From Microthrixaceae bacterium (lineage in GTDB: Bacteria; Actinomycetota; Acidimicrobiia; Acidimicrobiales; Acidimicrobilacustridaceae), in contig CANFQA010000007.1 of the NCBI GenBank assembly GCA_947449015.1, forward strand, positions 1-64,000: DNA of 64,000 bases, in the 5' to 3' direction. Positions 7,747 through 15,506 of this stretch are shown piece after piece (position 1 is the first letter of the stretch; every line of letters begins with the position of its first letter). Made by a program: the position numbers and the translations under genes. The notes under the pieces are model-generated. The model did no database searches, was not told where the DNA came from, and was given only the letters and a program-made list of their open reading frames with translations.

Positions 7747-9098
7747 TACTCGTTCCTACGTGAGGGTTGCCGGACCGGGGCGGTCATCGTGGAGCGCTCG
7801 CCAACAAACATTGGCGACTGCACCCGAACCTCGGCGATACGTCGACGATCCATCGCCTCAACTCGCAGCATCCATCCCTCGAACTCGACCATCTCGCCTG
7901 TGCCCGGGATGTGGCCGAGTCGATCAAGCATGAAGCCTGCGAGAGTTTCGTACTCCCCCTCCGGGATCACCAGCGTCGTCGCATCAGCTAATTCGTCGGG
8001 ATGGACAGTTCCGGAAAGTATCCACTCACCCTCCGCTGTCGCCCGTAACGGCGTTTCATCTTTCGGATCATGTTCGTCGGCGATCTCTCCCACGATCTCC
8101 TCGAGGATGTCCTCGAGAGTGATGATGCCGGCGGTTCCGCCATATTCGTCAACAACCACTGCGAGATGTGCGTTCTCACGTCGCAGATCAAGAAGCACCT
8201 CGGCCAGATCTCGACTCTCGGGAATCGCAACCATCGACGCAAGGAATGGCAGCAGCGGCGTCATCGCTCGCTCACCGGCTGGCACGCCATGTACTTCACG
8301 AACATGCACCACACCGAGAATCTCATCAAGGTCCTCGCCATAGACGGGGAACCGGGAATGACCCGATGAGACAGCGATCTGGGCGAGATCAGCGATGCTG
8401 GCGTCGCGGGGCAATGCTGCGACTGCGGTGCGCGCAATCAGGACGTCCTCTGCGACTTTGCCCTCAAAACGGATCGTCCGGGTGAGGAGCTCACTCGCTC
8501 CCTCCTCAAGTGTTCCCTCCTCCCGCGAAGCATCCACGAGCGCCTTGAGTTCGGGAAGTGTCCGCACTCGGGAAAGTTCCTCGGCGGGTTCAACGCCCAG
8601 CAGGCGCACCGTTTTGCTGGCCGCCCCGTCGAGCAATCGAATCAATGGTCCGAAGATGAGCCCATAGACGCGAATGACCGGAGCGAGAAGGAACGTGGTG
8701 GTCTCGGGTCGGGCGATTGCCAACCCTTTCGGAACAAGTTCTCCCACAATCATCTGCACGATCGTGGCGATGGCGATTGCTAACGCCAGCGATACACCGG
8801 TGGTTGCCGTCGCGCCGAACAACGGTTCAAGGACTGGTTCGAGCAGTCGAGCGATCGAAGGCTCAGCAACAACACCGACGAGCAGCGATGTGACAGTGAT
8901 GCCGAGCTGCGCGCCCGAGAGATGAAATCCGAGCCGAGTGAGAAGCGCTTTGGAGGTTCGGGCGCCGCGTCGGCCTTCAGCAGCCGCGTGCTCGACACGG
9001 TTCGGATCCACCGCAACCAGTGCAAACTCAGCCGCGACAAAGAGTCCGTTGGTGACGATGAGGAGAACGACGGCGAGAAGACCGAGCGCAGTGTCGAT
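7746..9098 (-). CDS. CorC/HlyC-family transporter protein (DUF21-CBS-CorC), probable ATC start
   Basis: The visible ORF from a GTG at 9011 misses the first transmembrane helix, yet the in-frame sequence upstream encodes it (IDTALGLLAVVLLIV then NGLFVAAEFALVAVDPNR), exactly what the family needs. A TAG stop lies four codons before the ATC at 9098, and no ATG, GTG or TTG occurs between that stop and 9011. A TAGGAT hexamer ends 6 nt before the ATC, matching the window's leaderless pattern. I therefore place the start at ATC 9098, giving 450 residues: DUF21 domain, CBS pair, and the CorC C-terminal domain (ILSGTVHPDEL...). Probable magnesium-related membrane protein. A sequencing error at the start codon is the main alternative. 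Confidence 0.8.
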   Translation of the reverse strand: MDTALGLLAVVLLIVTNGLFVAAEFALVAVDPNRVEHAAAEGRRGARTSKALLTRLGFHLSGAQLGITVTSLLVGVVAEPSIARLLEPVLEPLFGATATTGVSLALAIAIATIVQMIVGELVPKGLAIARPETTTFLLAPVIRVYGLIFGPLIRLLDGAASKTVRLLGVEPAEELSRVRTLPELKALVDASREEGTLEEGASELLTRTIRFEGKVAEDVLIARTAVAALPRDASIADLAQIAVSSGHSRFPVYGEDLDEILGVVHVREVHGVPAGERAMTPLLPFLASMVAIPESRDLAEVLLDLRRENAHLAVVVDEYGGTAGIITLEDILEEIVGEIADEHDPKDETPLRATAEGEWILSGTVHPDELADATTLVIPEGEYETLAGFMLDRLGHIPGTGEMVEFEGWMLRVEAMDRRRIAEVRVQSPMFVGERSTMTAPVRQPSRRNE

Positions 9099-9104
9099 AA
9101 CGCA

Positions 9105-9110
9105 ATCCTA
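9105..9110 (-). promoter_or_regulatory. -10 element (TAGGAT) 6 nt before the ATC start
   Basis: TAGGAT is followed by TGCGTT and then ATC GAC ACT, the first codons of the conserved first helix. Its spacing is the same as at leaderless ATG/GTG genes in this window. Confidence 0.45.
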
Positions 9111-9113
9111 CTG

Positions 9114-9944
9114 TCAGGCCTGATCGCGTCGGCGGCTTGACCAGGCCCACCAACGACCGTGACGGTGTTCGAGTTCAAGCGGTGTTCCAAAACAGCGCGA
9201 GAGCTCCTCACCAGTTAGCACCTCGGCAATTGTTCCCGAACGCTGCACCCCTCCATCGGCGATGAGCAACACATGGGTGAATCCCTCCGGGATCTCCTCC
9301 ACATGGTGGGTGACCAGCACCGTGGCCGGTGCGTTGTCATCCGCGGCCAGATCGCCGAGCGCAGAGACAAGCTCCTCCCGACCCGCGAGATCAAGTCCCG
9401 CAGTCGGCTCATCGAGGAACACGATCCCGGGTTCGGGCATGCGGGTCCGCGCCAACAGAACTCTCTGACGCTCGCCGCTCGACAAGGACACGAAGCTGCG
9501 ATCTGCCAGCGAGGAAACTCCCATTCGATCGAGGCAGGCAAGGGCCCGCTCACGGTCGGCTTCGTCATAGGTATGCCACCACGGCTCGAGCGCAGCGTTC
9601 TTCGCGGTCATCACAACATCGATCGGTGTGAGATCGGAGCGCAACATGTCAGCCATCCCTGTACTGGCGAGCCCGACGCGACGACGCAGCGACCGGACGT
9701 CTGTGCGGCCCAGTTCGTGCCCCAGCAGGCGCACGACGCCTTCACTCGGATGCAGATAGAGCGAACCGATTCGCACCAACGACGACTTTCCCGAGCCATT
9801 CCGCCCAAGAATCACCCACTGCTGTCCGGGCTCAACGGTCCAGTCAATACCGCCGAGAATCCGACGCGAGTCTCGGATGAGTCCGACACCTTCAAGCGCG
9901 AGCGCAGGTGCCCCAGGCACAGGTTCGACGGCGTTCATAACCAT
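9114..9944 (-). CDS. ABC transporter ATP-binding protein (YlmA/ModF-like)
   Basis: This is a single ATPase domain of about 276 residues with Walker A GRNGSGKSSL, signature LSSGERQRVLLAR, Walker B GIVFLDEPTAGLD and H-loop VTHHVEE. No permease gene is adjacent, so the partner is unknown. The track ORF begins at 10145 but its first 67 residues overlap secG in another frame and look non-coding; conserved sequence starts after MVMNAVEPVPG, so I chose the ATG at 9944 (9938 is equally possible). It follows secG by 52 bp and its stop is 15 nt before the ATC start of the CorC-like gene, consistent with one long operon. Confidence 0.85.
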   Translation of the reverse strand: MVMNAVEPVPGAPALALEGVGLIRDSRRILGGIDWTVEPGQQWVILGRNGSGKSSLVRIGSLYLHPSEGVVRLLGHELGRTDVRSLRRRVGLASTGMADMLRSDLTPIDVVMTAKNAALEPWWHTYDEADRERALACLDRMGVSSLADRSFVSLSSGERQRVLLARTRMPEPGIVFLDEPTAGLDLAGREELVSALGDLAADDNAPATVLVTHHVEEIPEGFTHVLLIADGGVQRSGTIAEVLTGEELSRCFGTPLELEHRHGRWWAWSSRRRDQA

Positions 9945-9996
9945 TGCAGTGACGAAGCAGAGCGGGCGGGCAATCGACCCGAACGCTACGCAGCGA

Positions 9997-10227
9997 TCAC
10001 TTGTCGATGAGAAGTGCGAGTGCGATCGACGTGAAGGTGAACACAACGCCTGCAACAACCGTGAGGCGATCGAGGTTCTTCTCCACAACTGTGGATCCAG
10101 CAGCCGAAGCGCCGAGACCGCCACCGAACATGTCGGAGAGACCACCGCCGCGTCCGCTATGGAGCAGGACGAGGAAGATGAGAGTCAGCGAGACGGCGAC
10201 GTGGAGGATCAGGACTGCGATAAGCAC
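9997..10227 (-). CDS. secG: Protein translocase subunit SecG
   Basis: SecG is the small auxiliary subunit of the SecYEG channel. The 76-residue product has two hydrophobic helices, LIAVLILHVAVSLTLIFLVLL and LTVVAGVVFTFTSIALALLI, joined by a glycine-rich cytoplasmic loop (HSGRGGGLSDMFGGG) that is typical of the family. It follows tpiA by 14 bp in the gap-pgk-tpiA-secG order common in Actinobacteria. Confidence 0.95.
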   Translation of the reverse strand: MLIAVLILHVAVSLTLIFLVLLHSGRGGGLSDMFGGGLGASAAGSTVVEKNLDRLTVVAGVVFTFTSIALALLIDK

Positions 10228-10241
10228 GGTTGGGAAATGTA

Positions 10242-11018
10242 TCAGGCCAGCCGGAATTGCACGATCCGGGCGAATTCATCGGCATCAAGTGCAGCGCCAC
10301 CGACCAATGCCCCATCGATATCGGGTTGGGACATGAGTTCTGCGGCATTGGCGCCCTTGACCGAGCCGCCGTATTGGATCCGAACTGCCGCAGCGGCATC
10401 CGCGCCCTTCATGTCGGCGACCTTGGCCCGGATCCAGCTGCAGACCTGCTGTGCATCTTCGGCGCTGGCGGTCAGGCCCGTACCTATGGCCCAAATGGGT
10501 TCATAGGCGATGACCATGCTGGCCACCTGCTCAGCTGAAAGAGCCTCAATGCCTGCGTGCACCTGCCCAGTGACTTTGCCGTGTGTGGCTTCGCCCTCGC
10601 GTTCGGCAAGTGTCTCGCCGCAGCAAAGAATGGGCGTCATCTGACTGGCGAACACGGCGGTGACTTTGCGAGCAACGTGAATATCTGTTTCACCGAAGAG
10701 CTCGCGCCGCTCGCTATGACCCACGATCACGTAGCTCACATTGAGCTTGGCCAGCATGGCGGGTGAGACCTCACCGGTATACGCGCCGCTCGCCTCCCAG
10801 TGGCAGTTCTGTGCACCAATGGCAATAGCGACCTTCTCACTTTCGAGGAAGGTCTGGACCGTGCGGATGTCAGTGAAGGGTGCGTGCACCGAGACGTCGA
10901 CAGCCTCGTAGTCGTCCTTAGTGAGCAGATAGCGCAACTTGTCGAGAGTCGAGGTGGCCTCAAAGTGATTGAGGTTCATCTTCCAGTTACCGGAGATGAG
11001 TGGCTTACGAGCGGGCAT
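10242..11018 (-). CDS. tpiA: Triosephosphate isomerase
   Basis: This 258-residue enzyme interconverts dihydroxyacetone phosphate and glyceraldehyde 3-phosphate. It begins MPARKPLISGNWKMN with the substrate-binding Asn-x-Lys, has the catalytic His in VIVGHSERR and the catalytic Glu in IAYEPIWAIGTG, and ends with the phosphate-binding YGGSVKG. The start was set at 11018 because AGAGGAG lies upstream. The track ORF (532 residues) merges an unrelated frame over pgk. The gene overlaps the end of pgk by 14 bp. Confidence 0.96.
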   Translation of the reverse strand: MPARKPLISGNWKMNLNHFEATSTLDKLRYLLTKDDYEAVDVSVHAPFTDIRTVQTFLESEKVAIAIGAQNCHWEASGAYTGEVSPAMLAKLNVSYVIVGHSERRELFGETDIHVARKVTAVFASQMTPILCCGETLAEREGEATHGKVTGQVHAGIEALSAEQVASMVIAYEPIWAIGTGLTASAEDAQQVCSWIRAKVADMKGADAAAAVRIQYGGSVKGANAAELMSQPDIDGALVGGAALDADEFARIVQFRLA

Positions 11019-12135
11019 TGGATGCTCCTCTGAGCGCTTCGAGACCGGGAAGGTCGCCGTTCTCGAGAAGTTCGAGCGACGCCCCACCACCGGTGGAGAC
11101 ATGATCGACGTCGCCGGCCAGACCGAAGGCGTCAAGAGCAGCAGCGGAATCGCCGCCGCCAACAACAGTGAAGCCACGTGCATCAGCCATTGATTGAGCG
11201 ATATGGCGGGTGCCAGCGGCGAAACGGGGATCCTCGAACACGCCCATTGGACCGTTCCAGAAAATGGTTCTCGCCTCAGCGATGATGTCGCCGAATTCGG
11301 CGGCAGTTCCGGGCCCGATATCGAGCCCCTTCCATCCATCGGGGAGTGACGCGCCCATCTGACGAACCTCACCACCGGCCGAAGGATCGCCGATCTGTCC
11401 ACCCGGCCCGAGGGCGGTGACATCGTGCGGAATGTGAATGGTGATGCCGGAGTCAAGCAACTGTCGACAGGTGTCGATCTGATCGACCTCGAGCAGTGAA
11501 TCGCCGACCTTGTGGCCCTTCGCGGCAAGGAACGTGAAGCACATTCCGCCACCGATGATGAGTGCGTCGGCAACTTCACCAAGTGCCTTGATGACCCCGA
11601 GCTTGTCGGAGATCTTCGACCCGCCAAGGATGACGACAAAAGGACGCGCTGGCGACTCGCGCAATGGCAACAGAACCTCAACCTCTCGCTCCAGCAGACG
11701 ACCAGCGGCCGAGGGCAGGAACTTCGGCGGTCCCACGATGGACGCGTGGGAGCGATGGGAAGCTCCGAATGCGTCATTGACATAGAGGTCCTGGCCAGCG
11801 ATGAGCGTCTGCACGAATGCGGGATCGTTTGCCGTCTCACCAGCGTCGAAGCGCAGGTTGTCGAGCAGCGATACTCCCGGAGCTAACTCCGCCAGCCGAC
11901 GACGAACCGGTTCCACGGAATACTTGGGATCCGGCGCGCCCTTCGGGCGGCCCAGATGCGTACAGGCTGTGACAGTGGCACCGCGGCTGGTGAGCCACTC
12001 AATAGTGGGCAACGCCGCACGGATACGGAAATCGTCGACGATCTCACCATCGGCGATGGGCACATTGAAATCGGCCCGCAGCAGCACCCGGCGACCGTTG
12101 ACGTCGCCGAGATCCTCCAGGGTGGGAACGCTCAT
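11005..12135 (-). CDS. pgk: Phosphoglycerate kinase
   Basis: Phosphoglycerate kinase makes ATP from 1,3-bisphosphoglycerate in glycolysis. The signature RVLLRADFNVP is at residues 15-25, the nucleotide region GPMGVFE and the terminal hinge GGGDSAAALDAFG are present. At 376 residues it is slightly shorter than most bacterial enzymes (about 390-400). A compact substrate loop after THLGRPKG accounts for the difference rather than a truncation. It sits 10 bp after gap in the operon. Confidence 0.96.
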   Translation of the reverse strand: MSVPTLEDLGDVNGRRVLLRADFNVPIADGEIVDDFRIRAALPTIEWLTSRGATVTACTHLGRPKGAPDPKYSVEPVRRRLAELAPGVSLLDNLRFDAGETANDPAFVQTLIAGQDLYVNDAFGASHRSHASIVGPPKFLPSAAGRLLEREVEVLLPLRESPARPFVVILGGSKISDKLGVIKALGEVADALIIGGGMCFTFLAAKGHKVGDSLLEVDQIDTCRQLLDSGITIHIPHDVTALGPGGQIGDPSAGGEVRQMGASLPDGWKGLDIGPGTAAEFGDIIAEARTIFWNGPMGVFEDPRFAAGTRHIAQSMADARGFTVVGGGDSAAALDAFGLAGDVDHVSTGGGASLELLENGDLPGLEALRGASNARS

Positions 12136-12145
12136 GAGTCAGTGA

Positions 12146-13150
12146 CTACTTGGAGGTCATGACCGTGACGAGGTCAACCAGACGATTCGAGTAGCCCCAC
12201 TCGTTGTCGTACCAGCCGAGGATCTTCACGAGATTGCCCATAGCCATCGTGAGCTTGGAGTCGAACGTGCACGATGCCGGCTCACCGACGATGTCAGAGG
12301 AGACGATGGGCGCATCGGTGTAGACGAGGACCTTGGACAACGGACCAGACGATGCTGCCGCCTTGAACGCCGCATTGATCTCCTCGACGGTGACGTCACG
12401 CTTGAGGACGCCCACGAAATCGGTGATCGATCCATCCGGCACCGGGACGCGAAGCGCGGTGCCGTCGAGCTTGCCCTTCATTGCCTCGAGCACAAGGCCG
12501 GTGGCTCGGGCCGCACCCGTGGACGAGGGAGTGATGTTTGCTGCAGAGGCGCGGGCACGGCGCATATCGGTGTGCGGACCGTCAACAAGGTTCTGATCGC
12601 CGGTGTAGGCGTGCACGGTGGTCATGAGACCCTTCTCGACACCGAAGGCATCGTCGAGCACCTTGATCATCGGAACGAAACAGTTGGTGGTACACGAGGC
12701 GTTGGAGACAACCTTGTGGATGGCTGGGTCGAAGGTGTCGTCGTTCACGCCGACCACGAAGGTGGCATCGGCTTCGGTGGCCGGTGCCGAGATGATCACG
12801 AACGGAGCGCCAGCATCGAGATGGGCTGCGGCCTTGGAACGATCAGTAAAGAAACCGGTGGACTCGACAACGATGTCGACGCCAAGTTCGGCCCAGGGAA
12901 GATCCTTGGGCTCACGGATTGCCGTGATCTTGAGCAGCTTGCCGTCGACGAGGATGCCGTCGTCGGTGGCCTCGACCGTGGCATCAAGGCGACCCATGAC
13001 CGTGTCGTACTTGAGAAGGTGAGCCATAGCCGGAACAGAACCGAGATCGTTGGCGGCGACGATCTCGATGTCGGCACCTGACTGGCGAACTGCACGGAAG
13101 AAGTTGCGGCCAATACGACCGAAGCCATTGATACCGACGCGGATCGTCAT
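12146..13150 (-). CDS. gap: Glyceraldehyde-3-phosphate dehydrogenase, type I
   Basis: The 334-residue enzyme oxidises glyceraldehyde 3-phosphate with NAD+ and phosphate. The Rossmann start IRVGINGFGRIGRNFFRA and the active-site Cys in SNASCTTNC are clear. It heads the glycolytic operon: a TAAGGT box (13192-13197) gives a leader of about 35 nt containing a strong GGAGG site before the ATG. Upstream lies rapZ directly. The yvcK and whiA genes that normally separate rapZ and gap in Actinobacteria are missing here. Confidence 0.97.
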   Translation of the reverse strand: MTIRVGINGFGRIGRNFFRAVRQSGADIEIVAANDLGSVPAMAHLLKYDTVMGRLDATVEATDDGILVDGKLLKITAIREPKDLPWAELGVDIVVESTGFFTDRSKAAAHLDAGAPFVIISAPATEADATFVVGVNDDTFDPAIHKVVSNASCTTNCFVPMIKVLDDAFGVEKGLMTTVHAYTGDQNLVDGPHTDMRRARASAANITPSSTGAARATGLVLEAMKGKLDGTALRVPVPDGSITDFVGVLKRDVTVEEINAAFKAAASSGPLSKVLVYTDAPIVSSDIVGEPASCTFDSKLTMAMGNLVKILGWYDNEWGYSNRLVDLVTVMTSK

Positions 13151-13191
13151 GATGGGTGAAGCCTCCTGGGGCTGCTCGTAGCGACGCCGAG

Positions 13192-13197
13192 ACCTTA
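13192..13197 (-). promoter_or_regulatory. -10 element (TAAGGT) for the gap operon
   Basis: TAAGGT on the minus strand lies in the 77-bp rapZ-gap gap. The expected start point leaves a short leader carrying GGAGG before the gap ATG. Confidence 0.45.
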
Positions 13198-13227
13198 GGC
13201 CACGCGTCGTCGGGGCCCGTGAACCGC

Positions 13228-14082
13228 TTAGCGCCCGATATCGCGGTGGGTGACTCGCAGATCGAACCCTCGCTGTGTGAGCGTCGTGGCCACGGCCTCA
13301 GCGATAGCCACCGAGCGATGGCGCCCGCCAGTACAACCAAAGGCGACAGTCAGATAGGACTTTCCCTCGGCCACATATGCCGGCATCAGCAGCTCCAACA
13401 TGGCATCGATCTGGTCAAGGAACGCTCGACTGAGTGGCTGGCCCAGCACGTAGTCCCGCACATCAGAGTCAAGGCCGGTATGGGGCCGAAGCTCCTCAAT
13501 CCAGTGCGGATTCGGCAGGAACCGGCAGTCGATCACGAGGTCGGTATCGAGCGGCAGGCCGTGCTTGTAACCAAATGAGGTGATTGTCGTCTGCATCCCA
13601 CCTGCAGGAGCATCGGCAGCGAAAAGATCAAGCATGCGACTGCGCAACTGATGCACGTTGAGATCAGAGGTGTCGATAACAACGTGTGCCTCGGCCTTGA
13701 CCGGTTGCAACACCTCTCGCTCTTGTTCGATCGCTTCGGCGAGCGTGAGATCGGCAGTGGCCAGTGGATGACGACGACGTGTGCTCTCGTATCGACGGAC
13801 CAACACATCGGTCCCGGCCTCGAGGAAGGCGATACGCAATCTGAAACCCTGAGCACGCAATTCCGAAAGCGCCGGCAGCGCATCGGAGTGGTACGGGCCA
13901 GTTCCGACCACGAGCACAATCTTGGAGATGCTGGTGCCAGGCGCCTGCGCCAGTTCAGCCACCTCGGGGATCAGTGAAGGGGGCAGGTTGTCAATGACGA
14001 ACCAGCCGAGATCCTCGAGAATGTCGGCAGCCTGCGATCGGCCAGCCCCCGACAACCCAGTGATCACCACGAAATCGCTCAC
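13228..14082 (-). CDS. rapZ: RapZ/YvcJ-family nucleotide-binding protein (RNase adapter)
   Basis: This 284-residue protein has the P-loop VITGLSGAGRSQAADILEDLG and the family hallmarks FVIDNLPPSL, KYGLPLDTDLV-like GYKHGLPLDTD, and the C-terminal FGCTGGRHRSVAIAE. In E. coli RapZ steers RNase E to small RNAs that control amino-sugar synthesis; in Gram-positives YvcJ is a GTP-binding protein of less clear role. The gene starts at GTG with TAGCGT 6 nt upstream, so the message is probably leaderless. It is not followed by yvcK and whiA as in most Actinobacteria. Confidence 0.92.
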   Translation of the reverse strand: MSDFVVITGLSGAGRSQAADILEDLGWFVIDNLPPSLIPEVAELAQAPGTSISKIVLVVGTGPYHSDALPALSELRAQGFRLRIAFLEAGTDVLVRRYESTRRRHPLATADLTLAEAIEQEREVLQPVKAEAHVVIDTSDLNVHQLRSRMLDLFAADAPAGGMQTTITSFGYKHGLPLDTDLVIDCRFLPNPHWIEELRPHTGLDSDVRDYVLGQPLSRAFLDQIDAMLELLMPAYVAEGKSYLTVAFGCTGGRHRSVAIAEAVATTLTQRGFDLRVTHRDIGR

Positions 14083-14088
14083 CCCCCA

Positions 14089-14094
14089 ACGCTA
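14089..14094 (-). promoter_or_regulatory. -10 element (TAGCGT) for leaderless rapZ
   Basis: TAGCGT on the minus strand is 6 nt upstream of the rapZ GTG start. Confidence 0.55.
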
Positions 14095-14128
14095 TCGGTG
14101 CAGCGCTCCAGCGGCGATCCACTCCCAA

Positions 14129-14134
14129 TAGGGT
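14129..14134 (+). promoter_or_regulatory. -10 element (TAGGGT) for the MDMPI-family gene
   Basis: TAGGGT is followed by GGGGAG and the ATG at 14141. The spacing fits leaderless transcription, although GGGGAG could also serve as a ribosome site on a longer message. Confidence 0.5.
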
Positions 14135-14140
14135 GGGGAG

Positions 14141-14707
14141 ATGGACCAACTCGACGCTCTCGCCCGCTCCGCAGACCTCTTCGAAGCCAAACTCGCAGCG
14201 GTGTCGCCCACCGCAATGCAGAACCCAACTCCATGTGAGGGCTGGGACGTCGCGGAGCTGATCCGGCATTCGATCGCTGGGGCCACAATGTCGGCCGCAC
14301 TCGTCCGCGGTGCGTCGCGTGAAGACGCAATCGTGATGTTGGCGCAGACGCAGCTCGATGATGATGTACTCGGCCAGTTCCGCAGGTGCGCCGATGATCT
14401 CGCGGCGGCCTTCACTGAGCCCGGCGCACTCGAGCGCACCGCGGCCCATCCGGCCATGGATATGCCGGTGGCCCAGATGCTTGGGTTCCGCATCGGCGAC
14501 AACCTCGTTCATGCCTGGGACCTCGCCCGCGCTGCCGGTATCGATGAGACCCTTGACGATGAACTGGTGGCGATGGTGTGGGAGAGCGTGCAGCCCATGC
14601 GCCCGTTCATCGGTCAGGTTGGGCAGTTCGGCACCGGCCCGAGCGGCGAGAACGATGACGCGCCGCTCGATATCCAACTCCTAGATTTCATGGGTCGACG
14701 CCCCTGA
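14141..14707 (+). CDS. Mycothiol-dependent maleylpyruvate isomerase family protein (DinB fold)
   Basis: The 188-residue protein fits the TIGR03086/MDMPI group of DinB-fold proteins. It has the family start (DALARSADLFEAKLAAV), the PCEGWDVAELIRH segment with a metal-ligand His, and NLVHAWDLARAAG with a second His. Members use mycothiol as cofactor or are uncharacterised relatives; the presence of mshC and mshD in the window agrees. It is divergent from rapZ, with 58 bp holding both -10 boxes, and convergent with a methyltransferase gene. Actual substrate unknown. Confidence 0.75.
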   Translation: MDQLDALARSADLFEAKLAAVSPTAMQNPTPCEGWDVAELIRHSIAGATMSAALVRGASREDAIVMLAQTQLDDDVLGQFRRCADDLAAAFTEPGALERTAAHPAMDMPVAQMLGFRIGDNLVHAWDLARAAGIDETLDDELVAMVWESVQPMRPFIGQVGQFGTGPSGENDDAPLDIQLLDFMGRRP

Positions 14708-14728
14708 AGCACTGGGCCCGAATCGGTG

Positions 14729-14756
14729 AGCCTGATGCAGCAGGCCTGGTCAGGCT
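14729..14756. terminator. Hairpin between two convergent genes
   Basis: AGCCTGA and TCAGGCT form a 7-bp stem around a 14-nt loop in the 42-bp gap between the MDMPI-family gene and the convergent methyltransferase gene, overlapping the latter's stop. No clear T-tract, so this is a weak terminator call. Confidence 0.35.
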
Positions 14757-15496
14757 TCAGTCGAGCGTCGCGCGACCAAGGTCAAAAGACGCGGAATGGT
14801 CGCTACCTCGACATACTCAGGTGCTCGATCAATGAAGCCCTGCGGCGGTGCTGGCTCCAACAGCCGCTCGAGCATCAGTCCGTTGTCAGCCATGGTGTTG
14901 ATGTAGCGGCTCAATGGCCGGTGAACGAAGCGGATGAACACATCCTTTTCCACCTCTTCCACCACCGCCTGTTCGACCAGATAGGGCCCAATACGCCAGT
15001 ACTGCTCCGGTGGGTCGATCATCTGATCGTCGATCCAACCAGAACCAGGGGTCTGCAGCAGCGGATGATTCAGGCAGAAGATGAACCGACCGCCCGGTTT
15101 CAGCACACGGGCAACCTCAGCCAGTGCCTCATCGACCGCATCGATGTGCTCGAACACCAAACAGCACACCACCGCGTCGAAACTGGCGTCAGGAAACGGA
15201 AGGAGCTCGGCACCTGATCGCAGATAGGTCGGACCGCCAGCCCGCCGGGCGGCTTCGAGGATCTGGTTGCGAGTGGGATCGAGCCCGACAACGGTTGCTC
15301 CAGCCAAGGCCATCGCCCGGGCAACCTGCCCCTCCCCTGTGCCGACCTCAAGGATGCGCTCGAACCCAGTGGTCCACTCCACCACGAGCGGAATGATCTG
15401 CTCGGTGTATTCGGGGTCAACCCCGTCGGTGAACTCGCGCTGCCACCAGTCAGCATGCGCCTCCCAGAGATCGGCATTGACATCGTTGTCGCTCAC
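14750..15496 (-). CDS. SAM-dependent class I methyltransferase
   Basis: This 248-residue methyltransferase has motif I ILEVGTGEGQVARAMA, the acidic residue in VVGLDPTRN, and the Methyltransf_11-type post-motifs FDAVVCCLVFEHID and VLKPGGRFIFCLNHPLL. The NHPLL segment resembles a group of actinobacterial methyltransferases of unknown substrate. It begins with GTG, preceded by GGAG, 10 bp after the uvrC stop, so it probably shares the uvrC transcript. Confidence 0.8.
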   Translation of the reverse strand: MSDNDVNADLWEAHADWWQREFTDGVDPEYTEQIIPLVVEWTTGFERILEVGTGEGQVARAMALAGATVVGLDPTRNQILEAARRAGGPTYLRSGAELLPFPDASFDAVVCCLVFEHIDAVDEALAEVARVLKPGGRFIFCLNHPLLQTPGSGWIDDQMIDPPEQYWRIGPYLVEQAVVEEVEKDVFIRFVHRPLSRYINTMADNGLMLERLLEPAPPQGFIDRAPEYVEVATIPRLLTLVARRSTEA

Positions 15497-15506
15497 GGAG
15501 ACTCCA

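Noticed and set aside
10242-11840. 532-codon ORF read as one protein
   Set aside because: Only the last 258 residues are TpiA; the rest lies over pgk in another frame, and a ribosome site marks the true start.
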